This document shows positions 19,422 to 28,505 of a stretch of 64,000 nt of DNA, piece after piece. The DNA is from Hyphomicrobiales bacterium (lineage in GTDB: Bacteria; Pseudomonadota; Alphaproteobacteria; Rhizobiales; Rhizobiaceae), in assembly GCA_900468805.1 (NCBI GenBank), contig UEIF01000002.1, forward strand, positions 62,001 through 126,000, given 5' to 3'. The notes beneath the pieces were generated by a model. The model ran no database searches, was not told the origin of the DNA, and was given only the letters and a program-made list of their open reading frames with translations. The position numbers and the translations under genes were made by a program. Positions within the stretch are counted from its first letter, which is position 1; each line of letters starts with the position of its first letter.

Positions 19422-19422
19422 C

Positions 19423-19974
19423 TCAGGCGAGGCCCGCTTCCGCCAGAACCCTGTCGATGAAATCCTTCTTCGCTCCGGTATAGGCGGCGCGGCTCTCGGC
19501 ATATTTCTGCGCCAGGCCGATCTTCAGCTCCTCATAGGCAAGCGCGAGAGCCGGATCCTTTTGCAGCCTGTCGCGGAAGAAGACGTTCCGCCTCCAGTTG
19601 AAGCCCTGATATTCGACGACATGGGCGAGATGCGTGCGCGTCTCGCCTGTGATGCCGCGGCCGAAGAGATGGTCGTCGGGCACGATGTCGGCACCGGCAT
19701 AGTCGTAGCCGATCTCTTCCATAGGCTTGATGCAGGCAAGTCCGTCATCAAGGCGCCGGACGCCGATCAGGATATCGATGATCGGTTTCGCCTTGATGCC
19801 TGGAATGGCGGTGCTGCCGAAGTGCTGGATGTCGATTGCCAGAGGGCCAAGCGCGTCGCGAATCCTGGCCTCCTCCAGCAGATAGGCCTCCCGCCACTTG
19901 GCATTGGGGTCGGCAAGCCTCACCGCCAGATGCGGGACGCCCAACCCAAACGATTCATCCTGCTCCTGCTGCAT
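19423..19974 (-). CDS. GrpB/UPF0157 family predicted nucleotidyltransferase
   Basis: 183 aa with the GrpB signature HFGSTAIPGIKAKPIIDI, resembling the GS-(x)n-DxD core of the nucleotidyltransferase superfamily, and a C-terminal YEELKIGLAQKYAESRAAYT helix region. Function is unknown; the family is related to dephospho-CoA kinase C-terminal domains and minimal nucleotidyltransferases. It ends two nt from the repeat element and appears to be a single-gene unit. Confidence 0.82.
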   Translation of the reverse strand: MQQEQDESFGLGVPHLAVRLADPNAKWREAYLLEEARIRDALGPLAIDIQHFGSTAIPGIKAKPIIDILIGVRRLDDGLACIKPMEEIGYDYAGADIVPDDHLFGRGITGETRTHLAHVVEYQGFNWRRNVFFRDRLQKDPALALAYEELKIGLAQKYAESRAAYTGAKKDFIDRVLAEAGLA

Positions 19975-20049
19975 GGAAAACGTCCCTCACGTTTCGTTTT
20001 CCTATCCTAGCATTCTGCAGGCGCAATGGCATCTGCCTGCGAAATCCGA

Positions 20050-20976
20050 TCAGTCGTGGAACGCCTCGACGAATTTGCGCTTGCCGAGCATGAAGGCATC
20101 GGCGACATGGCGCAGCGGCGCCAGATCGACATCCGACTTGCCGGCCTTGATGAGTTCGGCAAAACGGCGGTAGAGCGAAGGATATTCGGCTTCAGGTGCA
20201 GAGAATGTTAGCACGCCATTGACCGAGAGCTTCGAGCCGCCTTCGGAAAGAACCATCTGTCCGGCCGCCGTTTCGGCGATGATGTCCCAGCTCTGCTTGC
20301 CCGTCTGGCGCCAGTCGAATTCGGCATGAACGGGAACGTAGTCGACATTGCGGAAATGCAGATCGGCAGCAATCGGCGAGTCGCGGTTTTCAGGGAATTC
20401 CAGCGTGCCGGCGCTGAGGAACATTGCCTTGGGCAGAATATGCGTGACGATCGAGAGCGCATTGATACCTGGATCGAAAACGCCGAGGCCTCCGGCCTGC
20501 CAGATCCATTCCTGGTTCGGATGCCAGTGACGCACGTCTTCCTTCCAGATGACGTGCATGCTCTTTATCTCGGTCGAGGCAAGGAACGACTTTGCGGCTT
20601 CGACGGCGGCTGCATAACGCGAATGCCAGCTTGCAAACAGCGTCGCACCCTGCCTGGTCGCGAGGTCTTCCAGATCTGCGACCTCGCTCAGTGTTGCGCC
20701 CGGCGGCTTTTCGAGGAAAACGTGCTTCCCGGCGGCCAGCGCCTTGTAGGCAGCTTCGTAGCGATACTGCGGCGGCATGCAGAGCGAAACGGCATCGATC
20801 GAAGGTTCCGCTGCCAGCATGTCGTCGATCGACGTGTAGGCGGCAACGCCGTCTACCGTGCCGTTTCGGCTTGCCGTCGCCACCAGCTTGAAGTCGGCAT
20901 TGGCGGCAATGGAGGGGAGATGCTGGTCGCGGACGATCTTGCCGACGCCGACGATGGCGAGGTTGATGGCTGACAT
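20050..20976 (-). CDS. D-galactose/L-arabinose 1-dehydrogenase-like oxidoreductase
   Basis: 308-aa Gfo/Idh/MocA oxidoreductase. It has an N-terminal Rossmann fold (AIVGVGKIVRDQHLPSI), the EKPP motif with the catalytic Lys, and EWIWQAGGLGVFDPGINALS, which is close to characterised sugar 1-dehydrogenases that oxidise D-galactose or L-arabinose to the lactone. I used ATG 20976, giving the family's length of about 309; the upstream in-frame extension of 26 residues is atypical. No sugar transporter or lactonase is adjacent. Confidence 0.78.
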   Translation of the reverse strand: MSAINLAIVGVGKIVRDQHLPSIAANADFKLVATASRNGTVDGVAAYTSIDDMLAAEPSIDAVSLCMPPQYRYEAAYKALAAGKHVFLEKPPGATLSEVADLEDLATRQGATLFASWHSRYAAAVEAAKSFLASTEIKSMHVIWKEDVRHWHPNQEWIWQAGGLGVFDPGINALSIVTHILPKAMFLSAGTLEFPENRDSPIAADLHFRNVDYVPVHAEFDWRQTGKQSWDIIAETAAGQMVLSEGGSKLSVNGVLTFSAPEAEYPSLYRRFAELIKAGKSDVDLAPLRHVADAFMLGKRKFVEAFHD

Positions 20977-21064
20977 GGTGAAGCTCGCGTTCGGTGTTTC
21001 GCTAAAAGTATGACTTATTGCGCGCCGTTTTATCAGAAAGCGGTCCGTGGGCAAGTCATCGCTA

Positions 21065-21430
21065 TCAGAGCGAAGCCATTTCCACCCGCGCAGAACTCTT
21101 CCTGAATTTCAGCGTCACTACCTTGTAACCCTCCGCCTCAAGTTTCGAAAGCAGTGTCGGCAACATCGTGGCGGGGCGTTTGTGAATGTCGTGCATCAGG
21201 ATGATGCCGCGGCCGCGCTTGTGCAGAAGGTCCATCGTCAGTTTGGTGGCAGCAACCGGCGTCGTATTGAAATAATTCTTGCAGTCGATTTCCACATCCA
21301 TGACCACCATGTCGCGCATGGCAACGGCAGCCCGGAGCTTGTGGTTCTCGGCGAGATAAGGGAAGCGGAAGAAGTTCAGGTTGCCTTCGGCCGACCCGGC
21401 TTCCAAAATGGTGGTCGGGAGATGACGCCT
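21065..21430 (-). pseudogene. Truncated polysaccharide deacetylase (C-terminal remnant)
   Basis: The readable part (FFRFPYLAENHKL, then RGRGIILMHDIHKRPATMLP and LEAEGYKVVTLKF) corresponds to the C-terminal half of a NodB-type polysaccharide deacetylase, with the FRFP and HDIH motifs. The N-terminal half, which carries the metal-binding TFDDG motif, is absent. Reading upstream, the frame continues through RHLPTTILEAG and then closes inside the 3' end of the ABC-F gene. Only about 120 of an expected 250 or more residues remain, starting at best from TTG. A decayed gene is more likely than a functional small protein. Confidence 0.7.
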
Positions 21431-23316
21431 CAGCTCGCCATCGCTTCCTCATATTCGGCGGAAAGTTCGAGCCATTGCTCTTCGGCGGCGGCGAGCTTCG
21501 CGGCAGCTTCGCCGCGCTGCTTGGCTTTTTCGGCGGCTTTGGCGGGCGCTTTTTCGTACAGCACCGGGTCTGCAAGCTCCACATCAAGTCCCTGAATCAG
21601 TTTCTCCAGCTTGCCCGTCAAGGATTCGATTTCGTTGATCTTTTTCTTGAGAGGGGCAAGCGAGGCGCGCTTGTCGGCATTCAGCTTGCGCTGATCGGCC
21701 CTCGATGCCTGGTCTTCAGACTGTTTCTGCTTTTCGTCGTCTTTTTTTTTGCCCGAAGCGACGATCAGGTCGCGATATTCTTCCATATCGCCTTCGAAAC
21801 TCGTCACCGTGCCGTTGTTGACCAGCCAGAGGCGGTCGACGGTTGCCTCGATCAGGTGCCGGTCGTGCGAGATCAGGATGACCGCGCCGTCATAATCGTT
21901 CAGCGCTTCGATCAGCGCGCGGCGACTGTCGATGTCGAGATGGTTGGTCGGCTCGTCGAGGATCAGGAGGTTCGGCGCATGGAAGGCAGCAAGCCCCATC
22001 AGCAGGCGTGCCTTTTCGCCGCCCGAGAGATCCTTGGCCGCCGTCGCCATCTTTTCGGTCGCAAGGCCCATCTGTGCCACGCGGGAGCGCACCTTGGCTT
22101 CCGGCTCGGTTGGCATCAGCCGGCGCACATGCTCGACAGGTGTTTCGTTGGGCACGAGGTCGTCGAGTTGGTGTTGGGCAAAGAAGCCGATCTTCAGGCT
22201 CGGCGCCAGGCGCAAGTCGCCGCTCTCCGGCGCCAGCCGTCCCGAAATGAATTTCGCGAAAGTCGACTTGCCGTTGCCGTTCGAACCAAGAAGAGCGATG
22301 CGGTCGTCATTGTCGATACGCAGGTTAAGCCCCTTGAGGATCGGCTTGCCCGGCTCGTAGCCGACGGCGCCGCCGCTGATCGCGACGATCGGCGAGGCCG
22401 GTTGCTTTTCCGGCTCCGGGAAGGTGATCGGCTGAACATGATCCTCGATCACGGCCGCCACCGTGCCCATGCGCTCCAGCGCCTTGACGCGCGACTGGGC
22501 CTGCTTTGCCTTGGAGGCCTTGGCCTTGAAGCGGTCGATGAAGCTCTGCAGGTGCTTGCGCGCGGCGTCGTTCTTCGCCTTGGCCTTCATCTGCAGCTCG
22601 TCGGCTTCCGCCTTCTGCCGTTCGAACTGGTCGTAATTGCCGCGGTAGAAGGTCAGTTTCTTCTGGTCGAGGTGAACGATGGAATTGACCGCGTTATTGA
22701 GCATATCCCGGTCATGGCTGATGATGATGACAGTATGCGGATAGCGGCGGATATACTCCTCCAGCCACATCGTGCCTTCGAGGTCGAGATAGTTGGTCGG
22801 CTCGTCGAGCAGCAGCAGGTCCGGCTCGGTGAAGAGCACCGAGGCAAGCGCCACGCGCATGCGCCAGCCGCCCGAGAAGGATGAGGCGGGCCGTGCCTGC
22901 GCTTCCTGATCGAAGCCGAGGCCCGAGAGGATGCTGGCGGCGCGCGCTTCTGCCGAATGGGCGTCGATATCGACGAGGCGCATCTGGATTTCGGCGATAC
23001 GATGCGGATCGGTCGCGGTCTCCGCCTCGGCAAGCAGCGCGGCGCGCTCCTTGTCGGCAGAAAGCACGATCGTGATCAGCGAATCCTCTGTTCCCGGCGC
23101 TTCCTGCTTCACCTGGCCCATGCGCGCATTCTTCGGGATCGATATTGTCCCGCTTTCCGCTCCCAGATCGCCGGTTATGACGCGAAAGAGAGTGGACTTG
23201 CCGGCGCCATTGCGCCCCACGAGCCCGGCCTTCGTGCCTGACGGCAGCGAGACGCTGGCATGGTCGAGAAGCAGGCGGCCGGCGATGCGGGCAGAAATAT
23301 CTGAAATCGTGATCAT
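21430..23316 (-). CDS. ABC-F family ATPase (YheS/Uup-like)
   Basis: Soluble tandem ABC ATPase without membrane domains, 628 aa. Domain 1 has Walker A GRNGAGKST and signature SFSGGWRMRVALA; domain 2 has GSNGNGKST and LSGGEKARLLMG. A charged linker (RQKAEADELQMKAKAKNDAA) separates them, and a coiled-coil tail rich in Lys and Glu follows. ABC-F proteins act on ribosomes, as translation factors or antibiotic protection; which applies here is unknown. ATG 23316 gives the usual start MITISDISARIAG. Confidence 0.88.
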   Translation of the reverse strand: MITISDISARIAGRLLLDHASVSLPSGTKAGLVGRNGAGKSTLFRVITGDLGAESGTISIPKNARMGQVKQEAPGTEDSLITIVLSADKERAALLAEAETATDPHRIAEIQMRLVDIDAHSAEARAASILSGLGFDQEAQARPASSFSGGWRMRVALASVLFTEPDLLLLDEPTNYLDLEGTMWLEEYIRRYPHTVIIISHDRDMLNNAVNSIVHLDQKKLTFYRGNYDQFERQKAEADELQMKAKAKNDAARKHLQSFIDRFKAKASKAKQAQSRVKALERMGTVAAVIEDHVQPITFPEPEKQPASPIVAISGGAVGYEPGKPILKGLNLRIDNDDRIALLGSNGNGKSTFAKFISGRLAPESGDLRLAPSLKIGFFAQHQLDDLVPNETPVEHVRRLMPTEPEAKVRSRVAQMGLATEKMATAAKDLSGGEKARLLMGLAAFHAPNLLILDEPTNHLDIDSRRALIEALNDYDGAVILISHDRHLIEATVDRLWLVNNGTVTSFEGDMEEYRDLIVASGKKKDDEKQKQSEDQASRADQRKLNADKRASLAPLKKKINEIESLTGKLEKLIQGLDVELADPVLYEKAPAKAAEKAKQRGEAAAKLAAAEEQWLELSAEYEEAMAS

Positions 23317-23424
23317 GGGCGCGGTTTTGGCCGAAAGCCGCCGCCAAGGCAAGATGGGAGCGACGAGCTTTGATGATCGGCCCATCCGCTGCGCCAGATG
23401 CCGCGTGGTTGTTGCTTCAGAGCG

Positions 23425-24477
23425 TCAGCGCCCGAAAGCCTGCACCGGCTGGCGCGGATTGGTCCGGGCGGCGAGCAGCGCCACGCGGGCATTGGCCTGG
23501 AGCTGGCCTGATGTTGCGGCATCGCCGCTCAGCGCCACGCCGACCGAAATCGTCAGGCCGCCCGCTTCCGACGTGTCGGAGGCCGCGAAGATAAGATTGT
23601 CTTCGACCGAACTGCGCAGACGCTCGGCGATCGCCAGCGCATCCTGCATGCCGACATTGGAGAAGAGGCAGGCGAATTCGTCGGCTTCCGTGCGGGCAAT
23701 GAAATCGTTCTTCTTCACCGTCTTGCGGAAGAGGCTGGCGAGCTTCTTCAGAAGCTTGTTGCCGGTCTGCGTGCCATAGCGGGCATTCAGCCCCTTGAAA
23801 TCGTCGATGTCGATCATGACCAGCGCGCTGCCGGCAGCCCCTTCTTCCTGGCTATAGAGATTATCGAGCGCCCGATTGAGGCCGATGCGGTTCGGCAGGC
23901 CGGTGATCTTGTCGGTGACAGCAGCAGCCTGTACCGCCGAAATGCCGCGCTCCAGTGTCGTCAGCCGCTCGATATCCTCTTCCAGCCTGGTGCCGATCGT
24001 CTGTTCTGCAGTAAGGACGGCGGAAAGCGAGGAGGCGAGATATTCGACCTCTGCCATGAAATCGGCAAGGCTCTGGTGATCCTGCTGACCCGAGACGGAT
24101 CTGAGGACGGTTTCGCAGGCACGCGTGAAGGCCCGGTGATGCAGGCGACCCTCGGCCAGCCGTTCCGCCGTTTCCTTGAGTGTTCGGCTCGCCTCGTTGC
24201 GCGAGCGGTCGCCCGCCAGCCCGTAGTGGCCGACGAGCCTGTAACGCAAGCCGAGTTCGTCCAAGGCCTCCTGCTGCGGATGCGGGCCAAGGGCGGCGAT
24301 ATCCTGCGCCAGCCCGGCATTCAGGCCGATCAGCGCTTCGTAGAACAATTCGTAATTGCGTGGCAGGCCCGCCACATTGAGCCGCATCATATGCTGAGCG
24401 ACTTTCTGTATATCGGTCACCGACGCCGGTCGGGCGGTCTCGCGTGCATTCAACGCATTTGCAACGGCAGTCGGCAT
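23425..24477 (-). CDS. Degenerate GGDEF-domain protein
   Basis: 350 aa: a helical N-terminal region (1-170) with the DIQKVAQHMMRLNVAGLPRNYELFYEAL segment common in rhizobial GGDEF proteins, then a GGDEF domain (about 185-345). The signature is RTEADEF instead of R-GGDEF, and no RxxD inhibitory site is present, so cyclic-di-GMP synthesis is unlikely; it may act as a receptor or protein partner. ATG 24477 has AAGGGGA upstream. Confidence 0.82.
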   Translation of the reverse strand: MPTAVANALNARETARPASVTDIQKVAQHMMRLNVAGLPRNYELFYEALIGLNAGLAQDIAALGPHPQQEALDELGLRYRLVGHYGLAGDRSRNEASRTLKETAERLAEGRLHHRAFTRACETVLRSVSGQQDHQSLADFMAEVEYLASSLSAVLTAEQTIGTRLEEDIERLTTLERGISAVQAAAVTDKITGLPNRIGLNRALDNLYSQEEGAAGSALVMIDIDDFKGLNARYGTQTGNKLLKKLASLFRKTVKKNDFIARTEADEFACLFSNVGMQDALAIAERLRSSVEDNLIFAASDTSEAGGLTISVGVALSGDAATSGQLQANARVALLAARTNPRQPVQAFGR

Positions 24478-24724
24478 GACGATCCCCTTATTGCCATCGG
24501 CTCCTATACTTCCGCTATGCAGGCAAGCTTTTAAGAGACATTGAATTTTCAAACTTTCTCGGGCGGGAAGCGCAAAACCGGTTAACGCGGTCTTGCTGTA
24601 TTCCGGTCGGGAGTGGCCGAATCCATTTCAGCAGCGGACGCGATGGGCGCCATGAAAATTCCTGATTTGATCGCATCGGCTTTTGGGCGTGGAATGAAAC
24701 AATTGCGATTGCGAAAGGACGGTC

Positions 24725-25414
24725 ATGACCAGAGCTCTCTATTCCTTGTGCGGCGCCGACGAGCGTCACTTTTTCTCGCCGCATTGCTGGAAGGCGGTGA
24801 TGGCGCTGGCCCACAAGGGCCTCGATTTCGAGGAAGTTCCAACGACATACGGCCGCATTGCCGATATCGGCGGCGGCTTCTCCAAGACCGTACCTGTCCT
24901 GGATGACAATGGCCGTCTGATTTCCGACAGCTTCGATATCGCCCTTTATCTGGAGGAGGCCTATCCGGACCGTCCGTCGCTTTTCGGCGGCGAGGGCGGC
25001 AAGGCCCTGTCGCGCATGGTCGAGGGCTATTCGCAGATGGTCGTCCACCCGGCGATCATGCGGATTGCGCTTCTTGATATTCATTCGATCCTCGATGAGG
25101 GCGACAAGGTCTATTTCCGCCTCAGTCGCGAAGACCGCCTGGGCAAGCCGCTGGAGGAATTCGCTGCCGGCCGCGAAACGGAGAGGGAGGTTTTTGCCGC
25201 CAAGCTGGAGCCGATGCGTCACATGCTCCGGTTCCAGCCCTTCATCGGCGGCGCCAGCCCGCTCTTTGCCGATTACATCGTCTTCGGTGCGCTGCAATGG
25301 CTGCGCATCGCCGCCGGCCTTGCCATGCTGGCTTCCGACGACCCCGTCATGGGCTGGTTCGAACGCTGCCTCGATCTTCATGAAAGCCGGGGCCGGACTG
25401 TGACAGCGGCGTGA
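24725..25414 (+). CDS. Glutathione S-transferase family protein
   Basis: 229 aa with an N-terminal thioredoxin-like domain (residues 1-85; [22 protein letters not shown], then [24 protein letters not shown]) and a helical C-terminal domain. The closest type is the LigE/beta-etherase-like group. The substrate is unknown. The start is ATG 24725 with AAAGGA upstream. It is followed by ndk after a short hairpin. Confidence 0.82.
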   Translation: MTRALYSLCGADERHFFSPHCWKAVMALAHKGLDFEEVPTTYGRIADIGGGFSKTVPVLDDNGRLISDSFDIALYLEEAYPDRPSLFGGEGGKALSRMVEGYSQMVVHPAIMRIALLDIHSILDEGDKVYFRLSREDRLGKPLEEFAAGRETEREVFAAKLEPMRHMLRFQPFIGGASPLFADYIVFGALQWLRIAAGLAMLASDDPVMGWFERCLDLHESRGRTVTAA

Positions 25415-25447
25415 AATTGCCGGAGACCTCTTGTTTTCGGGCGGTGA

Positions 25448-25471
25448 GGCGGTTAAAGACCGCCCACTTTT
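25448..25471 (+). terminator. Possible weak terminator or attenuator between GST gene and ndk
   Basis: GGCGGT (25448-25453) pairs with ACCGCC (25459-25464) around TAAAG, followed by CACTTTT. The stem is short and the T run is interrupted, so it could end some transcripts from the GST gene or fold in the ndk leader. Confidence 0.35.
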
Positions 25472-25497
25472 CCCCGATGAGTATGAGGATCCGACAT

Positions 25498-25920
25498 ATG
25501 GCGATTGAACGCACTTTCTCGATGATCAAGCCGGACGCAACGAAGCGCAACCTGACGGGCGCTATCACCAAGATGCTCGAAGATGCCGGCCTGCGCGTCG
25601 TCGCCTCCAAGCGCGTCTGGATGAGCAAGCGCGAAGCCGAAGGCTTCTACGCCGTTCACAAGGAACGTCCTTTCTTCGGCGAACTCGTCGAAGGCATGAC
25701 CTCCGGCCCGACCATCGTTCAGGTTCTGGAAGGCGAAGGCGCCATCCTGAAGAACCGCGAAATCATGGGCGCAACCAACCCGGCAAACGCTGACGAAGGC
25801 ACGATCCGCAAGGTCCATGCTCTCTCGATCGGCGAAAACTCTGTTCATGGTTCCGACGCTCCGGAAACGGCTGCCCAGGAAATCAAGTACTGGTTCTCCG
25901 ACACCGAAATCGTCGGCTGA
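25498..25920 (+). CDS. ndk: Nucleoside diphosphate kinase
   Basis: Equilibrates NTP and NDP pools through a phosphohistidine. 140 aa, standard length, starting [18 protein letters not shown], with the catalytic His in [16 protein letters not shown] 25498 has GAGGA nine nt upstream; a longer in-frame frame from 25411 overlaps the GST stop and is not expected. Confidence 0.96.
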   Translation: MAIERTFSMIKPDATKRNLTGAITKMLEDAGLRVVASKRVWMSKREAEGFYAVHKERPFFGELVEGMTSGPTIVQVLEGEGAILKNREIMGATNPANADEGTIRKVHALSIGENSVHGSDAPETAAQEIKYWFSDTEIVG

Positions 25921-25965
25921 TTCAGTCGCAGAGCATTTCCTCGGAATGCATTGAATTAACTTATG

Positions 25966-25995
25966 AAAGCCGGGCTTCGTCCCGGCTTTTTATTT
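25966..25995 (+). terminator. Rho-independent terminator after ndk
   Basis: AAAGCCGGG (25966-25974) pairs perfectly with CCCGGCTTT (25981-25989) around CTTCGT, followed by a T-rich tail. It also borders the convergent lipoprotein gene. Confidence 0.85.
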
Positions 25996-26502
25996 TCAGG
26001 CCGGACATTTGTCAGTGTTCGAAAAATCCGTGGTCCCGTCCGGTTTGAAAACCTCCGGGTTCTTCTCGTATCCCGCGCCGAGCACGAGCGGCCTGCTCGG
26101 CAGCACCGTCTGGTCGAGATCGGATTTGAACTGCGTCTTCAGCTCCTGCAGCAGCTTGCCATCCTTGTCGACCAACCTGACGGTGACGGCATAGGGCCGG
26201 TCCTTAACCACGCAGTGCAGGTTCTCGCTCTGGACCGAGATCTTGTCCTCCATCGGGAAGATCTTCTGGTTCAGCACCAGCGGCGCGCCGCCCTGGGGGT
26301 TTTCGAATTCAGCGACGATGGTCGACCCGTCGGGAATGGGCGCCGTCTTCTTCAGCGTCAGCAGATAGGTGGCGCTTGCGACGCGGTAGTTGAAGACGAA
26401 CAGATGCCCTGTCACTTCCAGCATGCTTTCGGCCTCGCGCTGGCAGGCGGAGAGCAGAAGCCCTGTTGCGGCTAGAGCCGTGATGATCGAGCGCCGCTTC
26501 AT
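25996..26502 (-). CDS. Putative lipoprotein of unknown function
   Basis: 168 aa with a lipoprotein signal (MKRRSIITALAATGLLLSAC, lipobox LSAC with Cys20), so the mature protein is probably anchored in the envelope. The rest (VTGHLFVFNYRVASATYLLTL, then VVKDRPYAVTVRLVDKDG) looks like a beta-rich domain and matches no family I can name. Its ATG overlaps the stop of the CGNR gene (ATGA), so it is probably co-expressed with that regulator. Confidence 0.75.
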   Translation of the reverse strand: MKRRSIITALAATGLLLSACQREAESMLEVTGHLFVFNYRVASATYLLTLKKTAPIPDGSTIVAEFENPQGGAPLVLNQKIFPMEDKISVQSENLHCVVKDRPYAVTVRLVDKDGKLLQELKTQFKSDLDQTVLPSRPLVLGAGYEKNPEVFKPDGTTDFSNTDKCPA

Positions 26503-27047
26503 GGCGTCTCCTCCTTCTTTTTCCTCCGGTAGTGCCTGTTAGCCTTGGCGCGGTTGCCACAGACGGCCATGTCGCACCAGGCCCGACTCTTGTTCTTGCT
26601 GCGGTCGATGAACAGCCAGCCGCAATTGCCGCAAATCTTCATCCGCTCCGGATCGGACATGGCGATCAGCCGCAGAACCGAATGGGCCGTTGCCGCGTCG
26701 AGACCCTTTTCCGCAGCACCCCGCAGCGTGCGCGCCAGCGCTTCCAGCAGTTCGGCAAGAAGCCGGTCGTCATTGCCCCCGAGCACGCGCTGGCGGAAAT
26801 AACGGTCAGTCGCTTCGCGCAGTTCGATGAAGTTCGCTCTATTCTGCGCTCCAACCGGCACTATGTCGCCGAAAAGTGCCCGTTCGGCGCAGAATTCCTG
26901 CGCCGCCTCGGGGAAACGCTCCATTTGCTCTTCGGCCGCGAAGCGGTCGATGCGGCGCGCAGTATCGTGACGCAGGATGACGCTGTTGGCGACATCAAGC
27001 GCCAGTGCGCCGCCGGAAAAACGGTGAGAGGTCCAGGAAAAACTCAT
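26499..27047 (-). CDS. CGNR zinc-finger / ABATE-domain protein
   Basis: 182 aa. The N-terminus (HRFSGGALALDVANSVI) is the ABATE-type domain, and the C-terminus holds the CGNR zinc finger (CGNCGWLFIDRSKNKSRAWC, then CGNRAKANRHYRR) with four Cys and a basic tail, expected to bind nucleic acid. Members are regarded as stress-linked or metabolic transcription regulators. I chose ATG 27047 because family members begin near this motif; an ATG at 27074 would add nine residues. Neither has a good Shine-Dalgarno. Confidence 0.8.
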   Translation of the reverse strand: MSFSWTSHRFSGGALALDVANSVILRHDTARRIDRFAAEEQMERFPEAAQEFCAERALFGDIVPVGAQNRANFIELREATDRYFRQRVLGGNDDRLLAELLEALARTLRGAAEKGLDAATAHSVLRLIAMSDPERMKICGNCGWLFIDRSKNKSRAWCDMAVCGNRAKANRHYRRKKKEETP

Positions 27048-27113
27048 GGGAAAAATATAACTGGTAAAACACATTTTGCCAGTTATTATTTTAAGCCGAT
27101 CTGGAGTGACGGA

Positions 27114-28010
27114 ATGGCCTATCTTCTGCAGCAACTGGCGAATGCGGTGCCGCTCGCAGCGCTCTACGCTGCGCTTGCCTTCGGCTATTCGATCGCCTTC
27201 GGTGTCACGAAGCGGGCCGACATCACCTATGGGGCGATCATCGCCTTCGCCGGCCAGATGCTGCTCTTGTTCACGGACATGGCCTACAATCGCCTGTGGC
27301 TGGTGCTGCCGGCGGCAATATCGATCGGCATCTGCGCCTCGCTGATCTATTCGGTGGGCGCAGGGTTCTGGATTGGCCGCTTCGTCATGCAACCGCTCGC
27401 CAGCAAATCGCCGAACACGGTCATCGTCGCCGCACTCGGCATGATGATCGTGCTGATGGAGACGGCGCGCCTTGCCGCCAACACCCGCGCCATCTGGTTA
27501 CCGCCGCTCCTGAATGACAACGTCACCTTCTGGAGCAATGGCACCTTCAGAGTGACGCTCACCTATATCCAGCTGCTGAATACGATCTTGATGTGCGCGA
27601 TCATCGTGATCGGTGCGCTGATCCTCAAGCGCACGGCCTGGGGCCGCCTGTGGCGCGCCGTCATCGACGATCCGCTCGCCGCCGAGCTCTGCGGCACCAG
27701 CGCCAGTCGCGTCTTCCTGGTGTCTTATGGGGCCGCGGCACTCGTCGCTACCTGCTGCGGCATCCTCGCGACCTTCTATTATGGATCGATGGATTTCGGT
27801 GCCGGGTTGATGTTCGGCCTCAAGGTGCTGATGATATCAGCCGTCGGCGGCTATTCCGATCCGCTGCGTTCGGCGGGCGGCGCTGCCGGCCTGGCACTCG
27901 TCGAGACGCTCTGGGGCGCCTACGGCTCCTTCATCTGGCGCGATCTTGCCATCTTCTCGCTGCTGGTTTTCCTGCTGGTGTTGAGCCGGCGGGAGCGCGT
28001 CGTGCTCTGA
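27114..28010 (+). CDS. LivH-like branched-chain amino acid ABC permease (orphan)
   Basis: 298-aa polytopic protein of the LivH family: about eight hydrophobic segments, with LAALYAALAFGYSIAFGV at the N-terminus, GRLWRAVIDDPLAAELCG as the cytoplasmic ATPase-coupling loop, and GGYSDPLRSAGGAAGLALVE. Such permeases normally sit with LivM, LivF, LivG and a binding protein, none of which is here. ATG 27114 has GGAG upstream. It is divergent from the CGNR gene, which could regulate it. Confidence 0.82.
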   Translation: MAYLLQQLANAVPLAALYAALAFGYSIAFGVTKRADITYGAIIAFAGQMLLLFTDMAYNRLWLVLPAAISIGICASLIYSVGAGFWIGRFVMQPLASKSPNTVIVAALGMMIVLMETARLAANTRAIWLPPLLNDNVTFWSNGTFRVTLTYIQLLNTILMCAIIVIGALILKRTAWGRLWRAVIDDPLAAELCGTSASRVFLVSYGAAALVATCCGILATFYYGSMDFGAGLMFGLKVLMISAVGGYSDPLRSAGGAAGLALVETLWGAYGSFIWRDLAIFSLLVFLLVLSRRERVVL

Positions 28011-28472
28011 TTATTTCCAGCGGTCGCGCGCCGTGTCGTCGGCATCCTTCGCCGCGATCCAGTCGCCGGTGCGACCGTCCTTGCTGTGTTCTTTCTTCCA
28101 GAAGGGAGCCGATGTTTTCAGGAAATCCATGACGAAGCTCGCACCGTCGAAAGCTGCCTGCCGGTGCGGTGCAGCGGCAACGACCAGCACGATATTCTCG
28201 CCGGCGGCGATCTTGCCGAAGCGGTGGATGGCTGTGAGGCCGCTGAGCCCGAAGCGCTCTACGGCGAGTTCGCCGATGCGGGTCATCTCGGCCTCGGCCA
28301 TGCCGGGATAATGTTCGAGTTCCAACGCCGAGAGGATGCCGCCTTCATCGCGGCAGAGGCCGGAGAAGGTCACGACCGCGCCGATGCCGGGTTTGCCCTT
28401 GGAGAGCCGGTTGACTTCCGCCTGAAGGTCGAAATCGTCGCGCTGGACGCGGATTGTGGGGGTAATGGTCAC
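28011..28472 (-). CDS. moaE: Molybdopterin synthase large subunit
   Basis: Large subunit that, with MoaD, converts cyclic pyranopterin monophosphate to molybdopterin. 153 aa with FSGLCRDEGG, LELEHYPGMAE, the HRFGKIAAGENIVLV core and the catalytic-Lys segment FWKKEHSKDG. It lies 33 nt after moaD and ends directly against the stop of the convergent permease gene. Confidence 0.93.
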   Translation of the reverse strand: MTITPTIRVQRDDFDLQAEVNRLSKGKPGIGAVVTFSGLCRDEGGILSALELEHYPGMAEAEMTRIGELAVERFGLSGLTAIHRFGKIAAGENIVLVVAAAPHRQAAFDGASFVMDFLKTSAPFWKKEHSKDGRTGDWIAAKDADDTARDRWK

Positions 28473-28505
28473 AGCAGGCTCCTCGGCCCGATGGTACGGC
28501 TGTTC

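Noticed and set aside
25930..25950. Short near-palindrome GCATTTCC/GGAATGC after ndk as a third repeat copy
   Set aside because: It lacks the GCAAAAGTGTG core of the two true copies and is too short to assign.
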